This document shows, piece by piece, positions 9,738 to 21,700 of a DNA stretch of 61,828 bases. Under the pieces are notes generated by a model, which saw nothing but the letters and a program-made list of their open reading frames with translations, did no database searches and had not been told where the DNA came from. The DNA is taken from positions 2,438 to 64,265 of the forward strand of contig BDDC01000380.1 of assembly GCA_001662425.1 (NCBI GenBank). Direction: 5' to 3'. The translations under genes were made by a program, and so were the position numbers. How positions within the stretch are numbered: position 1 is the first letter of the stretch; each line of letters opens with the position of its first letter. This DNA is from Chlamydomonas sphaeroides (Eukaryota > Chlorophyta > Chlorophyceae > Chlamydomonadales > Chlamydomonadaceae).

Positions 9738-12700
9738 GTAAGTCATGCTTGCTCTCGCAGCCATTTTGGTATCAAGTCGCGCTCGTAGCGGGCGGGTAGC
9801 GTTCACGCTCTCAGGTTTGAGTTTTGGGCCTTAAACGTGACAGCCCGGCCCGCGTAACTCCCATAGACAACGTTTCGTTAACAAACGACTTCATGGTGTC
9901 TCCTCGATACGAGGTTGGTCACTGGGGCGCCCGAGTTTCAATGCGCGACACTTTTGGTTCGGTCATGCTTCGCGCAGCGGACGCTCTGGACTGACGCAGT
10001 TTCTCAAGAATCCTTGACGTGTACATGCCTGGATACTGCACGGGCACCTGTTGTGCTTTGCGTTATTACCCCTGCTCCCGGCCGGCTGCCACATGCCAGG
10101 GACGCGTCGACGTGACCTCTTCAACGCAAGCTGGGGTTGGAGGTATCTGCAGGTGTGCTTATCGCGCGAGCGGGGATGCATGATCGCCTTGCAAGCACTG
10201 GATGGAGCTCTGCCGCCAGTGTTCCGGTTTTCTCACGAACATATGTTCATGCGTTAGACATGCATGCATGCACTCCATCGCCCCACTACGCAGTGACGGC
10301 TTTGACGACAAAGACGCTGCTGTCATATGTGCGTCACGTGTGGTGCGGGGGATGGCGATGTCAAATGGGACAGCTTGCATGTGTTACATCCAGTTTCACC
10401 AGGTCCCAACCCCTCCACCTCATCTCTTCCCTCCCCACCCCAGGCCGAAGCCTTGCTCTGCCCACCTCACGTGAGCATGCGCGCGTCGGGTGGGGCTGAG
10501 GCAGGGCCCAAACGCCCAATGCTGGTTTAGCGGTGCAGCCCAGAGCGGTGTGGACCTGCACGCAGTCTCCAGTCCTGTACCGTACAGCACGAGTACCAAC
10601 CCGAACACTCCTCGCGTTTGCTCCAAGCTAGCTGCGTTAGCACCGGCATGAACGGCTTGGTAAGTCGTGGCCGTGTACGTGAGTTGTAGGATCCCATCAC
10701 GCCCACATGCGCTGCCTGTTGAAATAGACATAGATATAGAGGTACGGCGAGCTTGACTCGCCGTAATCTAAGGAGGTAGGGCGATCAGGTAGGCCGATGC
10801 CCCTACGCGCCGTGTCCCCCGCTGCCTGCTGCCACCTCAATGTGCTAGCTGAAATAGCCGCTGGCGTTGGCGGTCGGGGGAGGGGGGCTGTCACCGGCCC
10901 CCACGGCTCCCGGTGTGCGCGACTGCAACGCACACACGCACTCGCTGCCGGTGCTGCAGGCGCCCAAGCCGTGCTCAAGGCCTGGAAGGCGTACCGCTCC
11001 GGTGTGTGGAGTGGCGCCGGCGACACCCTCAGCAGCGCGCAGCTCGAGGTGCGGCGCTGCGGGCCGTCGGCCCCTTCCATGTAGAGTTGCTGGGCGGTGC
11101 TGCGTGCACCGTGACGTGACGCACACGCGGCAGCGGTTCAACACTGCAAAGATTCCACTGGGCGTACGTGGGGCCGCATGCGCGAGGCCGCCCAGGGTCA
11201 GCGTGCACGCACTGCATCTTCGTCATCACATGTGAACGTGATAACGTGCAGCTAGCAGTTCGGGTAGAGACACGGCCACCGCATTCTCGTTGACTGGCGC
11301 TGCGCGCTGACTTGCTGCCAAATGGGTCCTCGCCGGTTGTTGTGCTGCAGGCGGCGCTGGCATCCGAGCCGCCCATCATCCTCACCAACCTGCAGTGCAA
11401 GGTAGGCAGCAGGGACAGCAACAGCAGGCGCGTGCGGACGACAGGCGGGGCCCACCCTTGCCACGCGCGCGGTGATGAACGTATCGTACGCCCTCGCTCG
11501 TCGCCCGTACAGGGCACGGAGGCCAGCATCAACGCATGCGCTCGCGAGGTGCCAGCGGCTTCTGGCTCAGCGTGCTCCCAGGCACTGGCGGTCGGCGTGC
11601 AGTGCTACGAGAGTGAGTAGTGGGCTGAGGGCCTACAGTAGCGAAGCGCACTCGGCCGCAGCGGGGACCATCGGGAAAGGCAGAGCAGAGGCGCGCGCGG
11701 AGGGGTCTGTTATTGGTGTTGCTGCTCCCAGGCCTGAGGGCTCTGGCGCACGCATGCACGCAGGCGGGGGCAGGTGCATGCCCGCATGCGCCACTGGCGA
11801 TCCCGAGCATGTAGAGCATGTGTCACGCACGCCCGGGTGAACCACGCTTGCGCGCAGACGACTACACAGTCCGGCTTGTCATCAACGGGACACGCACGAA
11901 TGCGGCGGCCGGCAGGGTCGAGGTGGGTCGTTGCTCCGCCCAATCATAGCGGAGGCTTGCATCTAGCTTGCTGGGCATGCGGCGGCGTCACGTACGCGGG
12001 GGGACCTACCGCTGCTGACTCGCCGAATGCACCGACCCATCCATGCATTATGTGTCGTCCGCAGGTGTGGATGGGCGCCGGCTGGGGCCAGATGGGCGCC
12101 ACCAACTTTGGCGCCGAGGAGGCCCAGGTGAGGGGCGAGGTCGGCGGTGCTTAAGAGCGCATGCATGGGTGCCTTGAGGGCACGGTGTGGAGCGCCGGTG
12201 TAGCTCTTGCTTGTGATGCCAAGGGCGCGGCTCAACCGGGCCACCAGCAGCATCAAACCTGCGGCACGGAACGTCTGCTGTCGGCAAAACGCTTGATGCT
12301 GCTTGCCTACTACCCCGCCCTGCAGGTGGTGTGCCGCCAGCTGGGCTTGCCGTTTGCGGGTGAGCGAGGCGGCTGCGTGCGCTGTGCAGCAAGGGGCGAG
12401 AGGGCAAGCGGGGGCCGGGGGCATTCGTACACGCACGGTTGCAAACCTACCGGACAAACCCGTATAGACTGTGCTGCACCTGCATACTTTGCATGCGGTC
12501 ATCATACATTTGTGTGAAGCCCCCACGGAGATCGAGAACCCGAGCGGCACGGCCACAGACACGGGTCACCGCCTCGCAAGTCGCAACGTCACATCCTGTA
12601 CCGGGCGCCGTGGCCGCCGAGCACTCGTCGTGTCCCGGATCCACCCGTGCCTGCCGCAGGGGCCCAGGCGCTGGCGGACGGTGCGGCTCTCTTTGACGTG

Positions 12701-15700
12701 CCCCCACTTGGCGTGCCCACCGTCATGGATCGCCTCTCGTGAGTCCGCGCACAGCACCTAGATAGGCACGAGCGCGCCCATGCGAGCGAGTTGGCGCTGT
12801 AGATAGATAGGTGCCGTCGGTGGTCGGTAGCCGCAGCCGCATGCGTGCCGGCTGCCTGCTTGACTGGTGTGACCCGCCCCGCTGATGCCCTGTTCGTTCC
12901 TCCGCCCGGCAGGTGTACTGGCGGCGAGGCCGGCGTGTCGTCGTGCAACCACAGCTCCAACGTCGTGAGCACGCAGGGACCGGCCTACGTGGCCTGCCGC
13001 GAGCAGGACTTCGCCGTGCGCTTGGTTGATGGGCCGCACCCCTCCGAGGGCCGCCTGGGTGAGCTGAGGCGGTGCGCAGCATAACCGCGAGAGCCGCGCT
13101 CTCTGTACGGCTCAGGAGGCTCTCTGCACGGCCAGTGCGCCACACGGCTTGCCATGCGCCGCCGGCGTGCGTCACCGAAGCACAGCAGGGGCTGGTGCCT
13201 GCTGTCTCATGTACCTTACATGCCCATGATGATGCTGGACACGACACGCTCTGTGCGCGCAAACGTCCATGACACATGCATGGACACGGCCGGCCGGCGG
13301 CTGGGCTGACGAGCTGCTCTGCCGTGCTGGCCCCGTCCGCCCGCCCGCCCGCCCGCAGAGGTGTACCTGCAGGGGCGCTGGGGCACCGTCTGCGGCGAGG
13401 TCTTCGATGAAACGGTGCGTGCGTGCCTGCGTGCCTGCGGCGCGCGCTGCAGCTTACTTGTGGGCCGGGCAGGACTAGGGCTGCCAATCTCGCTCCCTAG
13501 ACACCTGGACTGGATGTGTGAGCATACATGAATGGACGTTCGCGTGCTCGCCCACGCGGCTCCTGCGGCCTTGGCTGGATGGTCCCCTGCAGGCGGTGCT
13601 GGCGGCGTGCAAGCAGCTGGCCTGGGAGACCTCCCTGCAGCGAGGTGAGTGAGCGGCGCCCCCAGGCCGTCGCGTTCGTTCCTCACGGCGCCATCGCCGG
13701 CAGGCTGCTCGCTGCTACGGGCCGCCGCCGTCGCTGCCTCTTGCTGCATGCGTAGGGAGCTGCGCCGCTCTGTGTGGCCCGGCGCCCGCCGCGCCTTCGT
13801 GATCTGTGCCTCCTCGCTTCCGGGTACAGGCGCCTCCTTCCGCAACTACACGGGCGGCCTGGCGCGGCCCAGCGCCACGCCGGTGCTGTACGGGCTGACC
13901 GGCTGCCCCGCGGACGCGGCCTCCATAGCGCAGTGGTAAACGAAGGCCCCGCCAGGGGGGCCTGGTGGAAGGGGCCTCCTGGTGCCGTGACCGTCCGCAG
14001 CGAGCCGTCCTTTGCCTTGCTGGCATCCTCAGCTCGCGCTCAGCCCATCACGCAGCATGACCTTACTTGCCTTGCTACGCACCAAGCGCGCGGCCTGCCA
14101 CGCACCCGTGGCTGCCTAATGCGCCGCCGCCCCTGCTGCTGCCGCTGCTGTGTCGCCGCAGCACGGTCAAGAACACCGCCGTGCGGTCCTCGTGTGCCGT
14201 GGAGGATGACGTGTACGTCAAGTGCTACACCACGCCGCCGGTGCCGCCGCTCACGTCTCCCCGCGCGCTGTGAGTCCGGGCCGGTTGCCTTTGGCCGTCA
14301 CGACCTGGGTTCTTGGGGGGGGGGGAGCGTGTGAATGGGGGGTGCAGAGCTCACGACTGGACGTACCTGGCGACCCCGTGCCGCAGCTGCGTCGACCCGT
14401 GGAGCACCGAGGCCACCATTGCGCCGGACGCCAACGGCGCCACGACCATGCTGGTTGGCGAGTTCGACGACCCTTCTGTAGGGGAGCGGTCTCAGGTGCG
14501 GATGAAGCATGAAACGCACCTACCACGTACCATAGTTGGCGCAGGGTCGTGACGGTGCGTTGTGAAACCGGCGCGAGGCGATGATCCGTAAACCGCGTCT
14601 GCAACGTGGTCGGTGCGCGTCGCCGATAGGTCGTGCATGCTGCGACGGCAGAGTACGGCAGAGTACGGCAGAGTACGGCCGGTCGCCTGGCGGCAGAGCT
14701 GCATTGCCGCTGGCTAGGGCCCACGCAGCTCAGGACCCGAATGCCCGGGGACACAGCCGAAGCCGCTGGCACTGTCATCCACACTACGTGTGCTGCGCGT
14801 CCGGTGCACCCCAACCACACAGGCTATTATGCCGCCCTCGAGCAGCCTGTGTGCCAAATGCTTCCTCTGTACCGCCAGGATGTGCTCCTGCTCAGCTATG
14901 CATCCGACGGCACGCTGCAAGGCTACGCCGCGTTCGGGCGGCCCTGGAGCAGCGGCTTTGATAGCGAGGCGCAGCTGGACTTTGGGGCCACGGAGCGGCC
15001 CGAGGCGCTGCTGCTGGCGGATGTGACGGGCGACGGCCGCGACGACCTGGTCGCGATGACGAAGACCCGCGTCGCGGTGGGTGCGTGTGGCAGGCATGGC
15101 CGTAGGCACTGGCAAGGATCACAGTCGATGTGGGAGCGGCCAGCGAATGGCGGGTGGGAGCCCTCCCGTAGCAGTCGTTGTCTGCCCGCGTCTGCCAGCT
15201 CTGCGTGCGGGCGCTCCTGGCGTCGACAACATGTACCGTACATTCCATAATGTTTTGCACACACATAATTAAGTGCCTGGACCTTCGCAAAGACGAAAAC
15301 TAAGGTGGCGGGGGTGCGCAAATGTTTAGGAAGCTGCTGGAATATGTCTCAGGGGGTGCGCAAACCGGGGGCGGGGGCGGGTCCGGATATGGCGTGCCTA
15401 TGGTGTTGTGCTGGTTGCGTTTGCGTGCTGAGACGGTGTTTGGCGGCGGGTTGCCATGGGGTCGCGGTGCGGCGGGGTCGTGGCGCGGCGGCGGCGGCCG
15501 ACAGAGGCTGCGCAAAAGTGCGGCACCTTAACAGGGCTGCGCAAATGTTTAGAAATTCCCTAGAAATTACCAACGGCCCTGCGCAAATCTTTATGGTCTG
15601 GGCGGAAACTAGGTCGGGGGGTTGCGCAAAACTTTAGGTGCGCAAGACGTTAGAGGATGTACGGTATATCTGCGTTTCATCTCCATCTTCGCCTGCCGGC

Positions 15701-18700
15701 GTGGGGTTTACCCGCCGGCTTAGGGTCCGCCCGCCGGCGTGGGGTTCGCGTATGCGCACCAATATATCTCTCCCCCTCCTGCACGCTCTGATGCAGTTCC
15801 CTGCTTCCCCTGTCCCCGCCTGCTGCCCATCCGCTTTATTTGTTGCCGCAGGTGGCACTGGCGAGCGGCGCGAGATCCTTTGCGCAGCTGACGCCCTGGC
15901 TGGACGTGGCCGCGTCTTCGGCCACGCTCGATACCACCAACACCACCACTCGGGCCTACATGTGAGCGAGAGAGAACGCCGCTGCACATAAGCGCAAGGA
16001 GCAGCGAGCATATCGATGTTATGTCTCTCTGCGAGAACGAGACAATCGCACATGGCAGGGCCGCCCGCAGTCAGTTGCTAGATGTCTGACAGAGTAGACA
16101 GAGCCGTTCCTGCCTGCTGCTGATGATTCCCGGCTGCTCGTGCGCCCGTACACCAGGTTCATCGATGTCACGGGCGACACGGCGGCCGACCTGGTGCGTG
16201 CAAGCATGCATGCGGGCGAGGGGCACGTGCCACTGCCTGCACGACACAGAAGACGCCACACGCGCGTCTTCTCCCCGTCCCTACCCACGCCCGCGCCAGG
16301 TCGTCTTCGACCGCAAGACGCTGCGGCTCGCCTACTACCCAAGCGACCGCGCGTCCGGCTTCACGGATGGTGCGTACGGCAGTCATGTGTTTTTGGGGCC
16401 TAGTGTTGACAAACGAGGGTAACCCCCTGTCAACATTGGCCTACGCCTTGCACGCTGGTTGACACGAGGCTCGAGGGATGCAGATGTAATAACGCGGGCT
16501 CCATTTACCTGCCTGGGCCTGGGCTGCATCGTGAATGCGCATGGACATGACGCACACCACATAAGCCCTTCCGGCGCCCCTGTGTTGCCGCAGACACGGA
16601 CGGCGACGGCACCACCTGGTTCGAGCTGAGCACCATCTCGGCCAGGTGAGAGCAGTGTGCTGCAACACGAAAGATGCGCCAGCCCCTGCCTGGGCCGCCC
16701 TAACCGTGCGCCTTGCTTTATCTGCTGCGATGCATCGCTCGCCTTGCGCACCCGCCCATCCACCAGATGCGCCTCCCTGGGCGAGGACTGCTTCCTGCTG
16801 GCCTCGGACGTCAACGCCGATGGCCTGGCCGACGCCGTGCTGGTCTACCTGGACCGCCTCAACGCCGACCAGGAGATCTACCTCACCTTTGTCGCCACCT
16901 CGCCGCCCTCGCCTCTGACGTGGCATCTGAGCTCGCCCGCCTACTTCCCACGCGGCGCGTGCACGTCGCCGTGGGCGGTGGTGATGGGGCAGTTCGTGGG
17001 GCGCGGCGGGCCCATTGACGACAGCACGGCCGGTGCCACGGGCCCTCAGATGGCTTGCATGTCCTCGTATGATGCCCGCATCTACGTGTCCGGTCTCGGT
17101 GCGTGGGGCGTGCTGCCCGGCGCACCCACGCGTGTGCACGCACAAGACGTGGACCTCGACGGCCGCGACGACCTGATGGTCTTCACCACCGCCGGCTCGT
17201 ACTACATGCTGAGCACCGGCAGCGCGTTTGGCGCGCCCGTCAGCACAGCGCTGTATGACAGGTGAATCGTTTACATTCCTGCGCATACCTGTAGACAGCG
17301 GTGCAATCAAGGCAAGGCGAGGGGCCCGCTCACGCTGCCCTGTTCTTATCCCAACCTCCCTTCGTTCCACAGCCCGGCCTCCGCCAGCATGCCGGTCAGC
17401 GCCCGCAAGGCACTCGGCGAGACGGACCAGAGTGAGCGTGCGGCGCACCAGCCCGTTGGTGCTGAGTATGTTCAAGTGTTCAGCAGAACAGATGGTGCTT
17501 TGTGTGTGTGCGCGCGTCCTAATAGATGCCGCATCAAGCCCCCGTGCCCGTATGCTGAACCCGCTGTGCATCCGGAGCATGCTGCGTCCAGCGGTAGTTG
17601 TTATCGTACGCAGCACCATCGCCTATGTACGTTTTAGCCGGCGGCTCATGCCGCGCGCACGCCCCTCACACACAGACATGTTGCCCATAGCCTATGCGAG
17701 GCTGGGGTGTGCATTGTAGCTGTATGTGCGGCAGATGTGATTGCCTGGCGTGCGCAAGCACGGACGGATGCTCATTGCACGGCCTCAGTTCATGGGCTGC
17801 CTAGGCACACCACGCATGGTCGGACGCGTGCGCGCGTATATTAAAAGCCGCCTCGCACTGCTGCTTTGAAGCTAAGGCCGACCGGCGTACGCCCCGTTTT
17901 GTGCGTGCCTGCGCCCGTGCCGTGTTATGCAGCTGCTTCAACCGTGGTGGCGTCGGCCCGGCCGGTCGGAGATGCCCCTGCCGAGCAGCGCTGCGGCAAG
18001 CCACGCCGGGTGGTGGCCTACTTCTCCAACCGCCGCCCGGACCGCTCCGGCATGTGCGCCGTCGCCCGGGAGCAGACCGAGAACGTCCTAGCGAGGGCCG
18101 CGACCGCGACCCACGTCATCTTTGCGCATGCGCTGCCGAACGCGGATACGCTTGAGGTGGAATTTGCTGATGGCAGGGATCTCCCCGTGTTGGCCAACCT
18201 CAAAGGGTGCGTTGGTGTCAAACATTTGGATTTGGCAGCCTTGATGTCAGACCATGGGTTGGCAGCTCGCTCGGCGGCAAGACAGAAAGGAGCGACTCCA
18301 TGCGGCCTGCTGGCTGCAAGCCAGTTATGCATGTTGCGGTGGTCGCTCGCTTACGTTGTGATCCCAACCACCCGGCGCCCATACCCCGGCTCCGCAGCAA
18401 CATGGCGTCTGTCAACCCCGACATCAAGGTCCTGACCTCCATCGGCGGCGACAACGGCGACGGCGAGTTTGCTCGGCTGGTACTAAACCAGCAGTCCATG
18501 GAGCGGTTCGCCAACGCCACGCTCGCCTTCGTGGAGACGTACAAGCTGGACGGCATGGAGCTGAGCTGGCCATCGCTCACCGCAGACCAGGTGGGCAGAG
18601 CGCGGAGTGTCGCTAACTCACAGGCGTCCCCACATCGCACATTCACTGTTACGCGGCCCAGAATCAGACCAACCAACGAACCAGATCCCACCTGCCCGAC

Positions 18701-21700
18701 GCACTGTTACGCGGCCCATCCTCCCGACGCACTGTTACGCGGCCCATCCTCCCGGCCTGCCCGCAGATTCCCTCCTTCGTGGCGCTGCTGGAGGCGCTGG
18801 TGCTGTCGCTGGTCCCGGCCGGCAAGCTGCTCTCGCTGTCCGTCCCACCACGCGAGGTGTACCTCACCATGCCGTGGCACGTGCTGGGCCAGCACCTCGA
18901 CATGATCAACTTCCAGGTGCGCTGGCACGCAGGCTGTTGGCGGCGGCTAACCCACTAGCTACTACTGTGGCTATCGCCTGTATGTGACTTCCACAGAATA
19001 CCAGGTGTTGCTCCTCACACGTGCGTGTGTGATGCCGTGGCTGCGTGCCCTGGTCCCAGGCCTTTGACCTCAGCGGCGATGAGGTGCTGGGCGCTTCACC
19101 CTACATCGAGACGCCCCTGTTTTCGTGCCTGGAGGCGGAGGGCCTCAGCGTCAACACCATGTTGGACACGGTGAGGATGGGGCGGGATGGGCGGGGCATC
19201 GCCCATCAGGTGCCATCGACCCACGCACATGATCTCTTCCCTCTGACCGCCGCAGATCCTGTCGTACGGCGCTCCGCCGCAGCGCGTGACCCTAGTGGCG
19301 CCTGCGCTAGGCCGAAGCTACGTGCTCGATAGCGACGGCTGGGTTGGAGGTGCGTAGTGGGCTGTGCCACTCGGCCGCGCTATCGTGATGAGATAATTCA
19401 CGCTGGATGCCCCTCCGTCCTCGTAGGCCCCGGCTTCCCGGGCCCCTGCATGGGCGTAGAGGGCCTGCTGGACCAGGGCGAGCTGCGCATGCTGGTGCCG
19501 CCCGGAGGCTCCAAGCTCGACCCCCAGGCCTTCACCAACTTCGCTCCGCACAGCGGCAACCAGTGGACCCACTACGACGACCCCCTCACGGCGGCGTCCA
19601 AGGTACGTAGGTGTGATGAGAGAGGTTGCACATACATGTGCAATCTGCACTGTTGCTATGCGAGCCTCCCGCAATCTGCACTGTTGCTATGCGAGCCTCC
19701 CGCAGGTCTGCTATGCCCGCGAGCACTGCCTGGGCGGCGTGGGCCTGTGGGATATCGACAGCGACAGCTTTGGCGAGCTCATTGGAGCCATTACGACAAC
19801 CGTGTATGGCGACCCGGCGGCATGCAACGCCTACGAGACGCCCGAGTGAGCAGCACGCACGCGCTTGCACACGCACTATGGACGTGGAGGCATGCTCGGC
19901 CAGGGAGGCGTCAAGGCGTAGCGGCTCTTGGTGGCCAGCAGCTCTATCTATCTGGGTGGAACATGGTAGATGTAGCTGGTGAAGCTGGAATGGGGGCGGC
20001 CCATGCATTGGACGTTGGTCAGACATAGGCGCAGGGAGACCCCGTGGTGCTCGCGTGGCGCCGCCGCCGTACGCTGCTCCTGTAGCTCCTGCTCGTCTGA
20101 CTGGCGCACCAGTCGCAATCGGCGGAGACCTGCGATAGAAGCCCGCGCACATATCCGTCGCCGCGCGCAACAGACAGCTAATGAACATTGTTTCGCTGGC
20201 CTGTCATTGCTCTTACCCCTTCTTCACGACGGACGCCCTCCCCCAGATGCACCAACACAGGCAAGAGCGCGATGGTTGGCTTGCTTGGTGGTTGGTGATG
20301 GTTGGCTTGCTTGGGCTGGCACCGGGGCTTGATGTAGACACCCTAATGTAGACACCCTACCTAGCTACGTACTTAGCGCTGGCTAGCAACCCACTGATAG
20401 AGCCAATGCCGCTTACGCATCTCTTCCCCAGTCTCTGCGTACGGCACCACAAATCTGGGCAGCCCGGAGCTGGTCGCAACCCTGGGCGATGCCGAGTACA
20501 TGCTGTTCCAGGTACGTACGGCCCGACCGTGGGCAAGCTCGGCTGTTAAACCGAGGAGACCTTGGCTGTAGCTGTGTGCCTGGCAGTTGCATGCCGCCGC
20601 TGATTTCCGGTCTGCTCAACTGATGCCGCTCTGCAGGTCCGCAAGCCGTGGTCGGATGCTCGGAGCCACTGCGCGGCCATGGGTGGAGACCTGGCCGCCG
20701 TCACGAGCGCTGGCGAGGCTGCGGCGGTCTACAGCCTGATGACTGGCTGGGCGGCCAGCGGGCAGTTGGGCGAGTCGGACATCTACAGGTATGGATTGCC
20801 GAACAAGCAAGCATCGGGGACAGCAGGTCAGGGCTTTGTTTCTGACAACTACTGACCCTGTACGTATCTGCCATCCCGCCGGGCGACAGCGGCCGCGACG
20901 TCATGGTGTGGCTGGGGGGCAGCGACACGCAGCAGGAGGGCCGCTTCCTGTGGGCCAGCACCGGCGTTGACCTGACATACACCGCCTGGGCCAGCGGCCA
21001 GCCGGACGGACGGTGAGAGAGCGGTGGTGCCCGTGTGGTGGACCTTGCAACGGGCGTGATGGCTGGTAGCCATGTCTCGCTATCTATCTGCACTTGCGAA
21101 GCTCAGTCCCTCTACTTCTGGGCACCCACCTTGCAGCTACGGCGGCGAGGACTGCCTGGCTTCCAGCATGAGGCTGGCGAGCAGCACGGGCGGCGGCCTG
21201 CGCCAGGTGGTGGGCAGCGACGCCCAGTGGTGGGACCTGGGCTGCTCCCAGGTGAGAACTGCATCAGCGGGGCGTCATGACCAGGGCCGCCAGCCATGCC
21301 GTATGTAGGCAGGCAGCCGACATGGGGTCGCTCGCTGCTGAACGCCCGACGTAACCCCACTGGCTCCGCCGCCGCCCTCTCGCACGAACCCGCAGGCCCT
21401 GCCGTTCGTATGCCAACGTAAGGCCTGGGCGGGCCCACCGCAAGCCGCGCGTCCCTAGCTGGGATTGCCCACGCACGAGCGTGCACCTACAACACGACAC
21501 CTTCTCACGAGCGAGCCCCTCACCGTACGTGGCCCTTGGGTGGCGCTCATGCAGGCTCCCGGCTGCTGTCGTCTGCACCGGCGGGCGATGTCAAGATGGT
21601 GCCGTGGCTGACCAGCACCTACATGGTGCTCCCGCCCGAGGTGGCCGACCAGCCCGGCCGCATGATGACCATGGCGGACGGCCAGAAGCTGTGCAGGAGC

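Noticed and set aside
10776..10959. Open plus-strand reading upstream of the first SRCR exon as coding
   Set aside because: It crosses stops in the needed frame and shows no SRCR residues. The acceptor at 10959 fits better.
16594..16860. EF-hand calcium-binding loops (DTDGDG, DVNADGLAD)
   Set aside because: The spacing and the hydrophobic residues before and after fit FG-GAP/VCBS blades, not paired helix-loop-helix units.
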